A stretch of DNA of 8,779 bases from an uncultured Streptococcus sp. (GTDB taxonomy: Bacteria > Bacillota > Bacilli > Lactobacillales > Streptococcaceae), in assembly GCA_902461025.1 (NCBI GenBank), contig CABPWC010000066.1, positions 1 to 8,779 of the forward strand, given 5' to 3'. This document shows positions 1-5,472 of the stretch, piece by piece (position 1 is the stretch's first letter; each line of letters opens with the position of its first letter). A model generated the notes under the pieces. That model did not search any database, was not told where the DNA came from, and worked only from the letters and a program-made list of their open reading frames with translations. The translations under genes and the position numbers were made by a program.

Positions 1-523
1 TAGTGATAACTCCATCTTTACCAACTTTTTCCATGGCTTCAGAGATGTATTCACCCACTTTTTCAGAGCGAGAGGATACGGCAGCGACTTGTGCGATTGC
101 TTCCTTGCTTGATACTGGAATGGCATTGTTCTTCAAGGCTTCTACAGCAGTTGCAACTGCTGCTTCAATCCCACGACGGATACCGATTGGGTTTGCTCCT
201 GCTGTAACGTTCTTGATTCCTTCACGAACGATGGCTTGGGTCAAGACAGTTGCAGTGGTTGTCCCGTCACCAGCAATATCGTTGGTTTTAGAAGCTACTT
301 CTGATACCAATTTGGCACCCATATTTTCAAAATGGTCTTCCAATTCGATTTCTTTAGCGATTGTTACACCATCATTGGTAATCAATGGTGAACCAAATGA
401 TTTTTCAAGAACAACGTTACGGCCTTTAGGTCCCAAGGTCACTTTAACAGTATCAGCTAGGATATCAACGCCACGGACCATTGCTGAGCGTGCATCAGAT
501 GAAAATTTAATCTCTTTTGACAT
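1..523 (-). CDS. groEL: Chaperonin GroEL (60 kDa), N-terminal part, cut by window edge
   Basis: This is the first 174 codons of the large chaperonin subunit; the rest, about 365 residues in the family, lies beyond base 1. GroEL forms double seven-membered rings in the cytoplasm that fold proteins in an ATP-driven cycle with GroES. The visible part is the equatorial domain: the start MSKEIKFSSDAR, the nucleotide-binding segment TLGPKGRNVVLEKSFGSP (about residues 29-46), ITNDGVTIAKEIEL (48-61) and the phosphate-binding GDGTTTATVL (85-94). The start ATG at 521-523 is fixed by a GGAGGA ribosome binding site at 531-536 and by the typical N-terminus. Only 15 nt separate it from the groES stop, so the two genes are one operon under the CIRCE-controlled promoter upstream of groES. 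The reading frame shows no defect. Confidence 0.98.
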   Translation of the reverse strand, partial: MSKEIKFSSDARSAMVRGVDILADTVKVTLGPKGRNVVLEKSFGSPLITNDGVTIAKEIELEDHFENMGAKLVSEVASKTNDIAGDGTTTATVLTQAIVREGIKNVTAGANPIGIRRGIEAAVATAVEALKNNAIPVSSKEAIAQVAAVSSRSEKVGEYISEAMEKVGKDGVIT

Positions 524-538
524 ACTTATTTCCTCCTA

Positions 539-823
539 TTATTCTTCCACAATTGCTAAGATGTTAGCCTCACCAACGATGACATATTTTTCATCACCAT
601 CTTTAACTTCAATACCCGCATGAGCTTCGACTAAAACTTGATCTCCAACTTTTACACTTGGAGCAACTAGTTCACCGCTCAAGGTACGAACACCTTGTCC
701 AATAGCTACTACTTTAGCTGTTTTTGTTTTTTCTTGGGCTGATCCTGCAAGGACAAAGCCACCAACTGTTTGTTCTTTTTCTTCAATTTTCAAGACCACG
801 CGGTCTCCTAATGGTTTCAACAT
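539..823 (-). CDS. groES: Co-chaperonin GroES (10 kDa)
   Basis: The 94-residue length is normal for the family. GroES is the seven-subunit lid that caps the GroEL ring in the cytoplasm. The sequence shows the typical N-terminus MLKPLGDRVVLK, the mobile loop that contacts GroEL (about residues 16-33, with GGFVLAG), the LVAPSVKVGDQVLVE strand region, and the ending DGDEKYVIVGEANILAIVEE, in which YVIVGEANILA is a family hallmark. The ATG at 821-823 has a GGAGG site at 831-835, 7 nt upstream. It is the first gene of groESL. From memory it closely resembles pneumococcal GroES, which supports a Mitis-group Streptococcus. Expression should rise on heat or protein stress when HrcA leaves the CIRCE element 30 nt upstream. 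Confidence 0.98.
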   Translation of the reverse strand: MLKPLGDRVVLKIEEKEQTVGGFVLAGSAQEKTKTAKVVAIGQGVRTLSGELVAPSVKVGDQVLVEAHAGIEVKDGDEKYVIVGEANILAIVEE

Positions 824-852
824 CTGCTTTCCTCCATAAGATAATCATATTA

Positions 853-879
853 TTAGCACTCTTTGCATACGAGTGCTAA
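853..879 (-). promoter_or_regulatory. CIRCE operator (HrcA binding site) of groESL
   Basis: A perfect inverted repeat, TTAGCACTC, 9-nt spacer, GAGTGCTAA, matches the CIRCE consensus exactly. It lies between the groESL -10 box and the groES ribosome binding site, so bound HrcA repressor would block transcription under unstressed conditions. I see no clear CtsR heptad repeat beside it, so control appears to rest on HrcA alone. Confidence 0.97.
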
Positions 880-890
880 ACCATAGTTCT

Positions 891-918
891 ATTGTATCAC
901 TTAGTCAGAAATAGTCAA
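891..918 (-). promoter_or_regulatory. groESL sigma-A promoter
   Basis: Read on the minus strand, a -35 box TTGACT (913-918) is followed 16 nt later by a -10 box TACAAT (891-896). The -10 is preceded by TGA, which gives an extended -10 (TGATACAAT). The CIRCE operator begins 11 nt downstream, where the transcription start would fall. The -35 almost touches the T-run of the levX terminator, so the groESL unit starts directly where the previous one ends. Confidence 0.85.
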
Positions 919-950
919 GAAAAAAACACCTCAAAAATGAAAGAGATGTT
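919..950 (-). terminator. Rho-independent terminator after levX
   Basis: On the minus strand AACATCTC (943-950) pairs with GAGGTGTT (925-932), an 8-bp stem with one G-U pair and a 10-nt loop, followed by a run of Ts. It begins 9 nt after the levX stop codon and should end the levD-levX transcript before the groESL promoter. Confidence 0.85.
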
Positions 951-959
951 CCTTTAATA

Positions 960-1253
960 TTAATTGAGAATCGTCAACTTTTGATTGAAATCATCGATAA
1001 CCTTTTGGAGATTGATCCGCCCGCGGTAGATACCATATCCAAAAACCACCATTCCTAATATTCCAATCAAGGCAAGTAAAATTCCGAAAATTAAGAGTGG
1101 GAGGAAAGTTTTATGAAAAAGATAAATCAATACCACACCAATACTAGCAGTGATAAAGAGCAAACTGAACCAACGACCCAAATTTTCAAGCATGTGGCGT
1201 TGATACTTAATTTCTATTTCATATCCATTAACAAGTTCTTGTTTTGTAACCAT
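960..1253 (-). CDS. levX: LevX-like small two-helix membrane protein, function unknown
   Basis: The 97-residue product has a charged N-terminus (MVTKQELVNGYEIEIKYQRH), a hydrophobic helix at about residues 28-47, a second at about 50-75, and a polar tail of about 20 residues. Both ends probably face the cytoplasm. The pattern of a charged helix with RHMLENLGRWFSLLFI followed by two membrane spans faintly recalls the DUF202/YidH family, but I cannot confirm that. The name rests on position: in S. mutans the small gene after levG and before groES is levX. The ATG at 1251-1253 has an AGGAGGA site at 1259-1265. A strong hairpin between levG and this gene may reduce its expression relative to the PTS genes, and a terminator follows. 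No catalytic motif is visible. Confidence 0.8.
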   Translation of the reverse strand: MVTKQELVNGYEIEIKYQRHMLENLGRWFSLLFITASIGVVLIYLFHKTFLPLLIFGILLALIGILGMVVFGYGIYRGRINLQKVIDDFNQKLTILN

Positions 1254-1268
1254 GAAAATCCTCCTGAT

Positions 1269-1320
1269 AAAAATTGAGAATGAAGTGTAAGAGAAGGAGA
1301 TTAGTCTACTTCATTCTCAA
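1269..1320 (-). terminator. Hairpin between levG and levX: partial terminator or attenuator
   Basis: TTGAGAATGAAGT (1274-1286) and ACTTCATTCTCAA (1308-1320) are perfect 13-bp complements around a 21-nt loop. On the minus strand the stem is followed at once by TTTTT (1269-1273), the layout of an intrinsic terminator. Only 4 of the 13 pairs are G-C and the U-run is short, so leakage into levX is likely. The levX ribosome binding site begins 3 nt after the U-run. The hairpin could also protect the levG mRNA end. Confidence 0.65.
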
Positions 1321-1354
1321 AATTTTTACTAGTAAATATTGGGGTCTCTTGACC

Positions 1355-2191
1355 TTAGTAATTAAGATGTGGGTCAAAGATACCTAGAGCAACACCAATT
1401 AAGGCAACAACAACTAGAATTAACATGACTTTGTTTGGTGATACTTTTTTCTTAGACATCAACCACCAGCAAATAGTGATGAAGGTTGCTGTCAAGAGAC
1501 CTGGATAAACACCATCAATCTTTTCTTGAATTTTAAGGAAGGCTTCTCCGTTAGCATTTTTGAATTCGAGTGCTGTTGTAACAGAGACCCAAGTCGCTGC
1601 TACGGCACCAATAACCATACCACCAACAACGCTGATCGCTTTACGAAGAGCTTGTCCTTTTGGTCCTACTAGGAATTCAACGGCTTTATCCCCTAATTGA
1701 TATCCTTTGAAGAAGGCAAAGCGCATACCAAAGTAGACTAGGAAGTTCCATACGACGATGTAGAAGATAGCACCAGCGACGTTACCACCTTTAGAAAGAC
1801 CAAGTGCAATCCCCAAAAGAACTGGAATCAAGGTACCAACGATCAAAGAGTCACCAATACCAGCGATTGGTCCCATCAAACCGGCACGCATCCCATTGAT
1901 GGTTTCACCATCTACTGCATCTCCATTTGCACGTGCTTCTTCCAAACCAGCTGTAATCCCTACAACAAGAGATCCAAGTTGCGGTTCAGTATTGAAGAAA
2001 GCAGTATAGGTTTGCATAGCATCTTTTTGTTCTTCTTTTGTATCATACATTTCTTCTACGATTGGAAGCATAGAAGTCAAGTACCCAAAGGTTTGCATGT
2101 GTTCTTGAGAGAAACAAGTCAAATGACCATAATACCAATGATGAAATGCTTTTGCTAATGTTTTCTTTGAAATTTTCTTTCTATCAGCCAT
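1355..2191 (-). CDS. levG: Mannose/fructose-family PTS component IID
   Basis: LevG is the IID membrane subunit, found only in the mannose (PTS-Man) family. With IIC it forms the channel that takes up the sugar as IIB phosphorylates it. I place the start at the ATG at 2189-2191 (MADRKKISKKTLAKAF, 278 residues), because AGGAGG at 2201-2206 lies 9 nt upstream. A start at 2212 would put the initiator beside that ribosome binding site and add seven atypical residues. Family features include FHHWYYGHLTCFSQEHMQ near the N-terminus, and GLMGPIAGIGDSLIVGTLIP in the middle, the typical IID glycine-rich segment. Hydrophobic spans follow, mainly in the second half, and the protein ends in IFDPHLNY. Its start is 1 nt beyond the levF stop, which implies translational coupling. 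By homology with S. mutans the substrate is fructose and/or mannose. Confidence 0.93.
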   Translation of the reverse strand: MADRKKISKKTLAKAFHHWYYGHLTCFSQEHMQTFGYLTSMLPIVEEMYDTKEEQKDAMQTYTAFFNTEPQLGSLVVGITAGLEEARANGDAVDGETINGMRAGLMGPIAGIGDSLIVGTLIPVLLGIALGLSKGGNVAGAIFYIVVWNFLVYFGMRFAFFKGYQLGDKAVEFLVGPKGQALRKAISVVGGMVIGAVAATWVSVTTALEFKNANGEAFLKIQEKIDGVYPGLLTATFITICWWLMSKKKVSPNKVMLILVVVALIGVALGIFDPHLNY

Positions 2192-2192
2192 T

Positions 2193-3035
2193 TTAAATAT
2201 CCTCCTCATCATCGTCTACGTAAACAGCCCCAGCTGGAACAGCTTTCATAGATTTGATTACTTCAAGTTCATAGTAGATTACTGCAAAGATCAATGAAAC
2301 AACCGCACTCGCTACCAAGTTCAAGCCGAGAGATTTAGCCAAGGTAAATCCAACAAAGAATGGAATGAAGTCAGTTGCTTTTGTAACAATTTGTTTCAAC
2401 AAGATAGCAATCCCGACACATGGGAGAAGAGCTCCGACTGTAAAGAGAGCTTTCATCCAGAAACCATCCATAGGAAGGTAAAGTTTCATCAAATCAACCA
2501 TGTTTTCACCATATTTAGTGATAATCATAGTTGGAAGGAAAGAGAAGAGGAAGTGAGAGATCCATGGGTAAACCCAGTCAACTGCGTAGAGTTTTTTGAA
2601 GTTTCCTTCTTCAACGGCTTTCCAACCAATGTGTTGCCAAAGCAAGTTCATGGTAGCTGTTCCGTAGAAAAGAACAGTACCGATTGTCCCAACGGCCGCA
2701 CCGATTGGGGCTGCAGCTGCTGCAATTCCAGCTTCATCTGTGATGTGATTTGCATGCACAAACAAGATAGCAAGAGGAACACCGATATAAGAAATGGCAC
2801 GAACATCCGCAGATACGGTTCCACCAGGTGTTACCAAGGCGATATAAACGACTTGAAGGGCAACCCCGACCATAATACCGGTTGTCACATCTCCAAGAAT
2901 TAAACCTGAAATCAACCCACCAATCAAGGGACGACCGAGTGTATAGTTCCCGATACTGGAACCTCCCATACCAGGCATTGAAGACAAGCTGGCGAAAACT
3001 GCAAGCAAGATTGCTTGAATCCATGAAATTGTCAT
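2193..3035 (-). CDS. levF: Mannose/fructose-family PTS component IIC
   Basis: LevF is the IIC membrane subunit, 280 residues, which carries much of the sugar-binding site and the translocation path. It is strongly hydrophobic, with repeated helices starting at ISWIQAILLAVFASLSSMPG. It has the conserved GRPLIGGLISGLILGD and the segment TPGGTVSADVRAISYIGVPL (about residues 69-88), both typical of PTS-Man IIC. A second hydrophobic half (about residues 190-258) follows a more polar stretch around residues 135-160. The ATG at 3033-3035 has an AAGGAG site at 3044-3049. The protein ends in an acidic tail, DDDEEDI, whose codons GATGAGGAGGAT double as the ribosome binding site of levG. The gene lies 52 nt after levE, with a small inverted repeat in the gap. 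Confidence 0.94.
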   Translation of the reverse strand: MTISWIQAILLAVFASLSSMPGMGGSSIGNYTLGRPLIGGLISGLILGDVTTGIMVGVALQVVYIALVTPGGTVSADVRAISYIGVPLAILFVHANHITDEAGIAAAAAPIGAAVGTIGTVLFYGTATMNLLWQHIGWKAVEEGNFKKLYAVDWVYPWISHFLFSFLPTMIITKYGENMVDLMKLYLPMDGFWMKALFTVGALLPCVGIAILLKQIVTKATDFIPFFVGFTLAKSLGLNLVASAVVSLIFAVIYYELEVIKSMKAVPAGAVYVDDDEEDI

Positions 3036-3067
3036 AACAAACGCTCCTTTTTGTTTGTAAATTTATT

Positions 3068-3084
3068 TAACAGTTGAACTGTTA
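3068..3084 (-). repeat. Inverted repeat in the levE-levF gap
   Basis: TAACAGTT and AACTGTTA flank a single central base, starting 3 nt after the levE stop codon. As RNA it would fold into a 6-bp stem with a 5-nt loop. No T-run follows, so it is unlikely to terminate transcription. It may stabilise the levDE end of the message, or be a DNA dyad of unknown use. Confidence 0.5.
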
Positions 3085-3087
3085 GTT

Positions 3088-3582
3088 TTAAAAACCAAAT
3101 TTTGATTTGAAATCATCCCAATAACCGATCGAAACATCAGGCAACAACTGGAATTTCACCTTATATCCTGCTGCTTGAATGGCTTGGAAGGCTTCTGCTT
3201 CTTCCTGAGTGATGGATTGGTTATTACCCAATTTCACTGCACCAGGACGATCATTTGCAGGGCCAACAATGATTTCTTTAACATCCCCTGGAACAAAACC
3301 TTGGTCCACCAAAATTTCCTTCATATCGATTGGATTTTTGGTGATTAAGAAGTAACGACTATCTGATTCTGTTACTTTTGCTGATTTTTCCTTAAAGGCT
3401 TCCTTTGTCCATACAAAGGTTTTCTTGTCTGATGCGCCTTTGTAAGCTTGGATCAAAACCTTGTTTGATGCTGCTGCATCGTTTACGGCAATCAAACCAT
3501 CACATGGTTTTTCTTTTGCCCAGCGTGTGACTGTTTGACCGTGAATCATGCGGTCATCAATCCGTACAAATGTTACTACCAT
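3088..3582 (-). CDS. levE: Mannose/fructose-family PTS component IIB
   Basis: LevE is the cytoplasmic IIB phosphocarrier, 164 residues, a normal single-domain length. It takes phosphate from LevD and passes it to the sugar in the IIC/IID channel. The N-terminal motif FVRIDDRMIHGQ contains the family's phosphorylated histidine, His14. The middle has the typical VNDAAASNKV (about 33-42), and VGPANDRPGAVKLGNN (about 107-122) is the conserved loop of mannose-type IIB. The ATG at 3580-3582 has a GGGAGG site at 3589-3594, 6 nt upstream, and follows the levD stop by 14 nt. IIA and IIB are separate genes here, unlike the fused IIAB (ManL) of the main streptococcal glucose/mannose PTS. This supports the Lev assignment. 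Confidence 0.95.
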   Translation of the reverse strand: MVVTFVRIDDRMIHGQTVTRWAKEKPCDGLIAVNDAAASNKVLIQAYKGASDKKTFVWTKEAFKEKSAKVTESDSRYFLITKNPIDMKEILVDQGFVPGDVKEIIVGPANDRPGAVKLGNNQSITQEEAEAFQAIQAAGYKVKFQLLPDVSIGYWDDFKSKFGF

Positions 3583-3596
3583 AAGGTACCTCCCTA

Positions 3597-4034
3597 TTAA
3601 ATATCGTCATCATCTTCTTCAGCACTAGTGGCTGAAACTTCAAAAGGCTGTAGTGCAGATCGTGCTTCTGATAAGATGGTGGCTGACAAATCGTCTCCAT
3701 CCAACACATCCTTCATCACTACTGCTGTTAAAGCCATGGTAAGATTCATTCCACCAAGGATCAAAGCTTCATCTAGCTTCCCAACTTCTTCTAGGACAGT
3801 TGCTGCTGTGGTTAGTGGACTACCGCCTACAATATCTGCCAAGACCAGTACAGAATCATCTGCTGTCAATTCTGAAATGCTTTCTCTAAAATCAACTGCA
3901 AAATCATCGACCGACTTTCCTTCTTTGAGTCCAACTGCAATGACCTGGTTCATCTTATCACCAGCAAACATAGCTAGTGATGTTTTTAGGCCTTCTGCCA
4001 ATCCTCCATGACTGACTAAAATGAGGTATTTCAT
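3597..4034 (-). CDS. levD: Mannose/fructose-family PTS component IIA
   Basis: LevD is the cytoplasmic IIA phosphocarrier, 145 residues. It receives phosphate from HPr and hands it to LevE. The N-terminus MKYLILVSHGGLAEG carries the phosphorylated His9 of the mannose family; DIVGGSPLTTAATVL (about 67-81) and GGMNLTMALTAV (about 93-104) are conserved blocks of the fold. The C-terminus ends in an acidic tail, EEDDDDI, beyond the usual domain. The ATG at 4032-4034 has an AAGGAGG site at 4044-4050. It is the first gene of the levDEFG(X) operon, behind its own promoter, a cre-like site and a dyad that may bind LevS. In S. mutans, LevD also takes part in feedback control of the Lev sensing system; whether it does here is inference. 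Confidence 0.95.
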   Translation of the reverse strand: MKYLILVSHGGLAEGLKTSLAMFAGDKMNQVIAVGLKEGKSVDDFAVDFRESISELTADDSVLVLADIVGGSPLTTAATVLEEVGKLDEALILGGMNLTMALTAVVMKDVLDGDDLSATILSEARSALQPFEVSATSAEEDDDDI

Positions 4035-4068
4035 TTTGCTACGCCTCCTTTATTTGACTCTATTGTAG

Positions 4069-4097
4069 ATTATTTGAAAGCGTTTTTACATTGTCAA
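4069..4097 (-). promoter_or_regulatory. levD promoter (-35 TTGACA, -10 AATAAT)
   Basis: On the minus strand a consensus -35 box TTGACA (4092-4097) lies exactly 17 nt from AATAAT (4069-4074), a 5/6 match to the -10 consensus. The predicted transcript starts about 30 nt before the levD start codon. The alternative -10 TACAAT (4062-4067) is too far from this -35 (24 nt). I see no sigma-54 -24/-12 pair, in line with regulation by LevS instead of the sigma-54 activator LevR of bacilli. Confidence 0.65.
4074..4088. promoter_or_regulatory. Catabolite-responsive element (cre), putative CcpA site
   Basis: The plus-strand sequence TTGAAAGCGTTTTTA fits the cre consensus WTGNAANCGNWNNCW at all fixed positions except the penultimate C. 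It fills most of the spacer between the levD -35 and -10 boxes. CcpA bound there would exclude RNA polymerase, giving glucose repression of the PTS operon. Confidence 0.65.
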
Positions 4098-4122
4098 ATG
4101 TCACATTATAAACATGACATTT
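4096..4122. promoter_or_regulatory. Dyad next to levD -35, candidate LevS operator
   Basis: AAATGTCA (4096-4103) and TGACATTT (4115-4122) are perfect 8-nt inverted arms with 11 nt between them, so half-site centres lie about 19 nt apart, near two helical turns. The dyad begins inside the -35 box (shared bases 4096-4097) and extends upstream, where a LuxR-type activator such as LevS would be expected to bind. That LevS binds here is inference from position and symmetry. Confidence 0.55.
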
Positions 4123-4128
4123 AGCAAT

Positions 4129-4171
4129 AAAAAAATGACATCTGTCACTTGACACGATGTCATCTTTTTTT
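4129..4171 (-). terminator. Terminator after levT, possibly bidirectional
   Basis: ATGACATC (4135-4142) pairs with GATGTCAT (4156-4163), and inside it TGTC (4143-4146) pairs with GACA (4151-4154) around a 4-nt loop with one bulged base. Read on the minus strand a run of Ts follows (4129-4134), so it ends the levQRST transcript 11 nt after the levT stop. T-rich sequence on the other side (4165-4171) could let it work in the plus direction too. It separates levQRST from levD-G as distinct transcription units. Confidence 0.85.
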
Positions 4172-4173
4172 CT

Positions 4174-5472
4174 TTAAAATCCTACCTGGAGACTACTTTC
4201 AATCTCCCTTTGAATTTGCGGCAGGCGGTTCTCAACATCTTGATTGCGCAAGGCATTGCCAATCAAGTAGTCCAGTTTTTCTAACACTTCTTTCGAGACA
4301 TTCTTGGGACTACTTTCTACAGCTTGTTCCATGATTCGGTTCAAGGTCTGATTGGTTAAGGAATCTGCCCCAAAATCATCCACTTGCAGAAGGTCTTTAC
4401 TAGAACGACTCTTGACTACATCAGGCATGACAGAAATCCCTTGAGATTCAGCAAAAAGAGTTTGTTGGATTTCTGGATCCTCTGTCAACACTTGCATCAA
4501 CTCCCAAGCCAACTTTGAATGAGGAGTCCGAGCAGACATGGCAAAAGAAGTCGTCGTAACCAAGGTCGCCTTAGTGGTTTTTGACTTAGCAGGCATAGGA
4601 ATACAGGTCCAGGTGAAGTTTGAATATTTGGAAACATGGTAGGGATAAGGTTTATAAGTCCTATATTGAGCCAAAGTCATGGGGTAAAACGCTACTTTCC
4701 CCTGGTCAAAATCTTTGGAACTCACCTTATAATTTTTATTTAACTCTTCCAATTTTTGCAGAAAAGTCAAAGATTCTTTGACTTCTGGAGCCGTAAGTTT
4801 GAGCATCCCACCTTGAAAGAGACTACCCCCATTTGCTGCCAAAGCTTCTTTCCAGGTGTATTCTGTACTCCCAAACTGATCCAATTGACCATCTCCATTG
4901 GTATCTTTGGTTAGTTTTTTACAAATTGTATAGAACTCTTCCAAGCTCCAACCTTCTTTGGGAACCTCAATACCTTCCTTATCCAGCAAATCTTTATTGA
5001 CACACATTAAAATAGGATTGCTTTCGTAAGGTAAGGCATAGGGTTGTTCCTGATAGACACAGGATTCAAATGCAGCAGTATAAAAAGTAGCCTGATCTTT
5101 TTGACTCATATAACCATTCAAATTTTCTAAAACGCCTCGCGCTGCCAATAAAGAAATATCTTGTTCAGAGACCATAAAGACATCCGGTGTCTTTCCTGAA
5201 ACAATTTTTTCTGAGAGCCAGTTTGAATATTCAGACTGTGGAATTCCATTTTCATATTCCACACGGACATTGGGATGGGACTTTTCAAATTTTTCAATTG
5301 CTCGATCTAAAGCATGCGAACGTTGACTGGTTGGTACATCCCAACTAGAACCTGCATAAACTCCTATATGAAGTACGGTTGGTTGCTGTTTCCACCAATA
5401 AACCCCCGCACTTACACAGAGCATAATAAGGAGTCCAACCCCAAAATAAAGATGCTTTCGCTTTAATTTCAT
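4174..5472 (-). CDS. levT: Membrane-anchored extracellular sugar-binding sensor (SBP family 1)
   Basis: LevT is a family-1 solute-binding protein that in the Lev system acts as an extracellular sensor, not a transporter subunit; no ABC permease or ATPase lies nearby. I start it at the ATG at 5470-5472 (MKLKRKHLYFGVGLL, 432 residues): it overlaps the levS stop as ATGA and has AAAGGA at 5481-5486, 8 nt upstream. The longer frame from 5526 would overlap levS by 58 nt and put a charged non-signal stretch first. A single hydrophobic segment at about residues 8-27 follows KLKRK. The cysteine in it lacks a proper lipobox (MLC), so it is probably a membrane anchor. The outer domain has the typical ALDRAIEKFEKSHPNVRVE and TPDVFMVSEQDI stretches, and DTNGDGQLD (190-198), a calcium-loop-like sequence common in this family. 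Last gene of levQRST. Confidence 0.9.
   Translation of the reverse strand: MKLKRKHLYFGVGLLIMLCVSAGVYWWKQQPTVLHIGVYAGSSWDVPTSQRSHALDRAIEKFEKSHPNVRVEYENGIPQSEYSNWLSEKIVSGKTPDVFMVSEQDISLLAARGVLENLNGYMSQKDQATFYTAAFESCVYQEQPYALPYESNPILMCVNKDLLDKEGIEVPKEGWSLEEFYTICKKLTKDTNGDGQLDQFGSTEYTWKEALAANGGSLFQGGMLKLTAPEVKESLTFLQKLEELNKNYKVSSKDFDQGKVAFYPMTLAQYRTYKPYPYHVSKYSNFTWTCIPMPAKSKTTKATLVTTTSFAMSARTPHSKLAWELMQVLTEDPEIQQTLFAESQGISVMPDVVKSRSSKDLLQVDDFGADSLTNQTLNRIMEQAVESSPKNVSKEVLEKLDYLIGNALRNQDVENRLPQIQREIESSLQVGF

Noticed and set aside
3..623. Long plus-strand open frame opposite groEL and groES
   Set aside because: It is the antisense shadow of two certain genes, has no ribosome binding site, and its translation resembles no protein family.
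2192..2212. Upstream extension of levG starting at 2212
   Set aside because: That ATG sits beside the AGGAGG that serves the next ATG at 2191, and the added residues MMRRIFK are not typical of IID proteins.
2391..2903. Plus-strand open frame opposite levF, and a second minus-strand frame at 2734-3024
   Set aside because: Both overlap levF, whose IIC motifs and ribosome binding site are clear; their translations are cysteine- and tryptophan-rich in the manner of out-of-frame reading.
3628..4011. Plus-strand open frame opposite levD
   Set aside because: It is a shadow of levD, with no ribosome binding site and low-complexity serine-rich translation.
4051..4130. Sigma-54 promoter for the PTS operon, as in bacilli and Listeria
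   Set aside because: No GG/GC pair with -24/-12 spacing is visible, a sigma-A -35 with 17-nt spacing is present, and the regulator here is a NarL-type protein.
5390..5472. LevT and LevQ as lipoproteins
   Set aside because: Each has cysteine in or near its N-terminal hydrophobic segment (LevT Cys19; LevQ Cys26 and Cys35), but none has a small residue and lipobox in the right register followed by a polar mature start; membrane anchors fit better.
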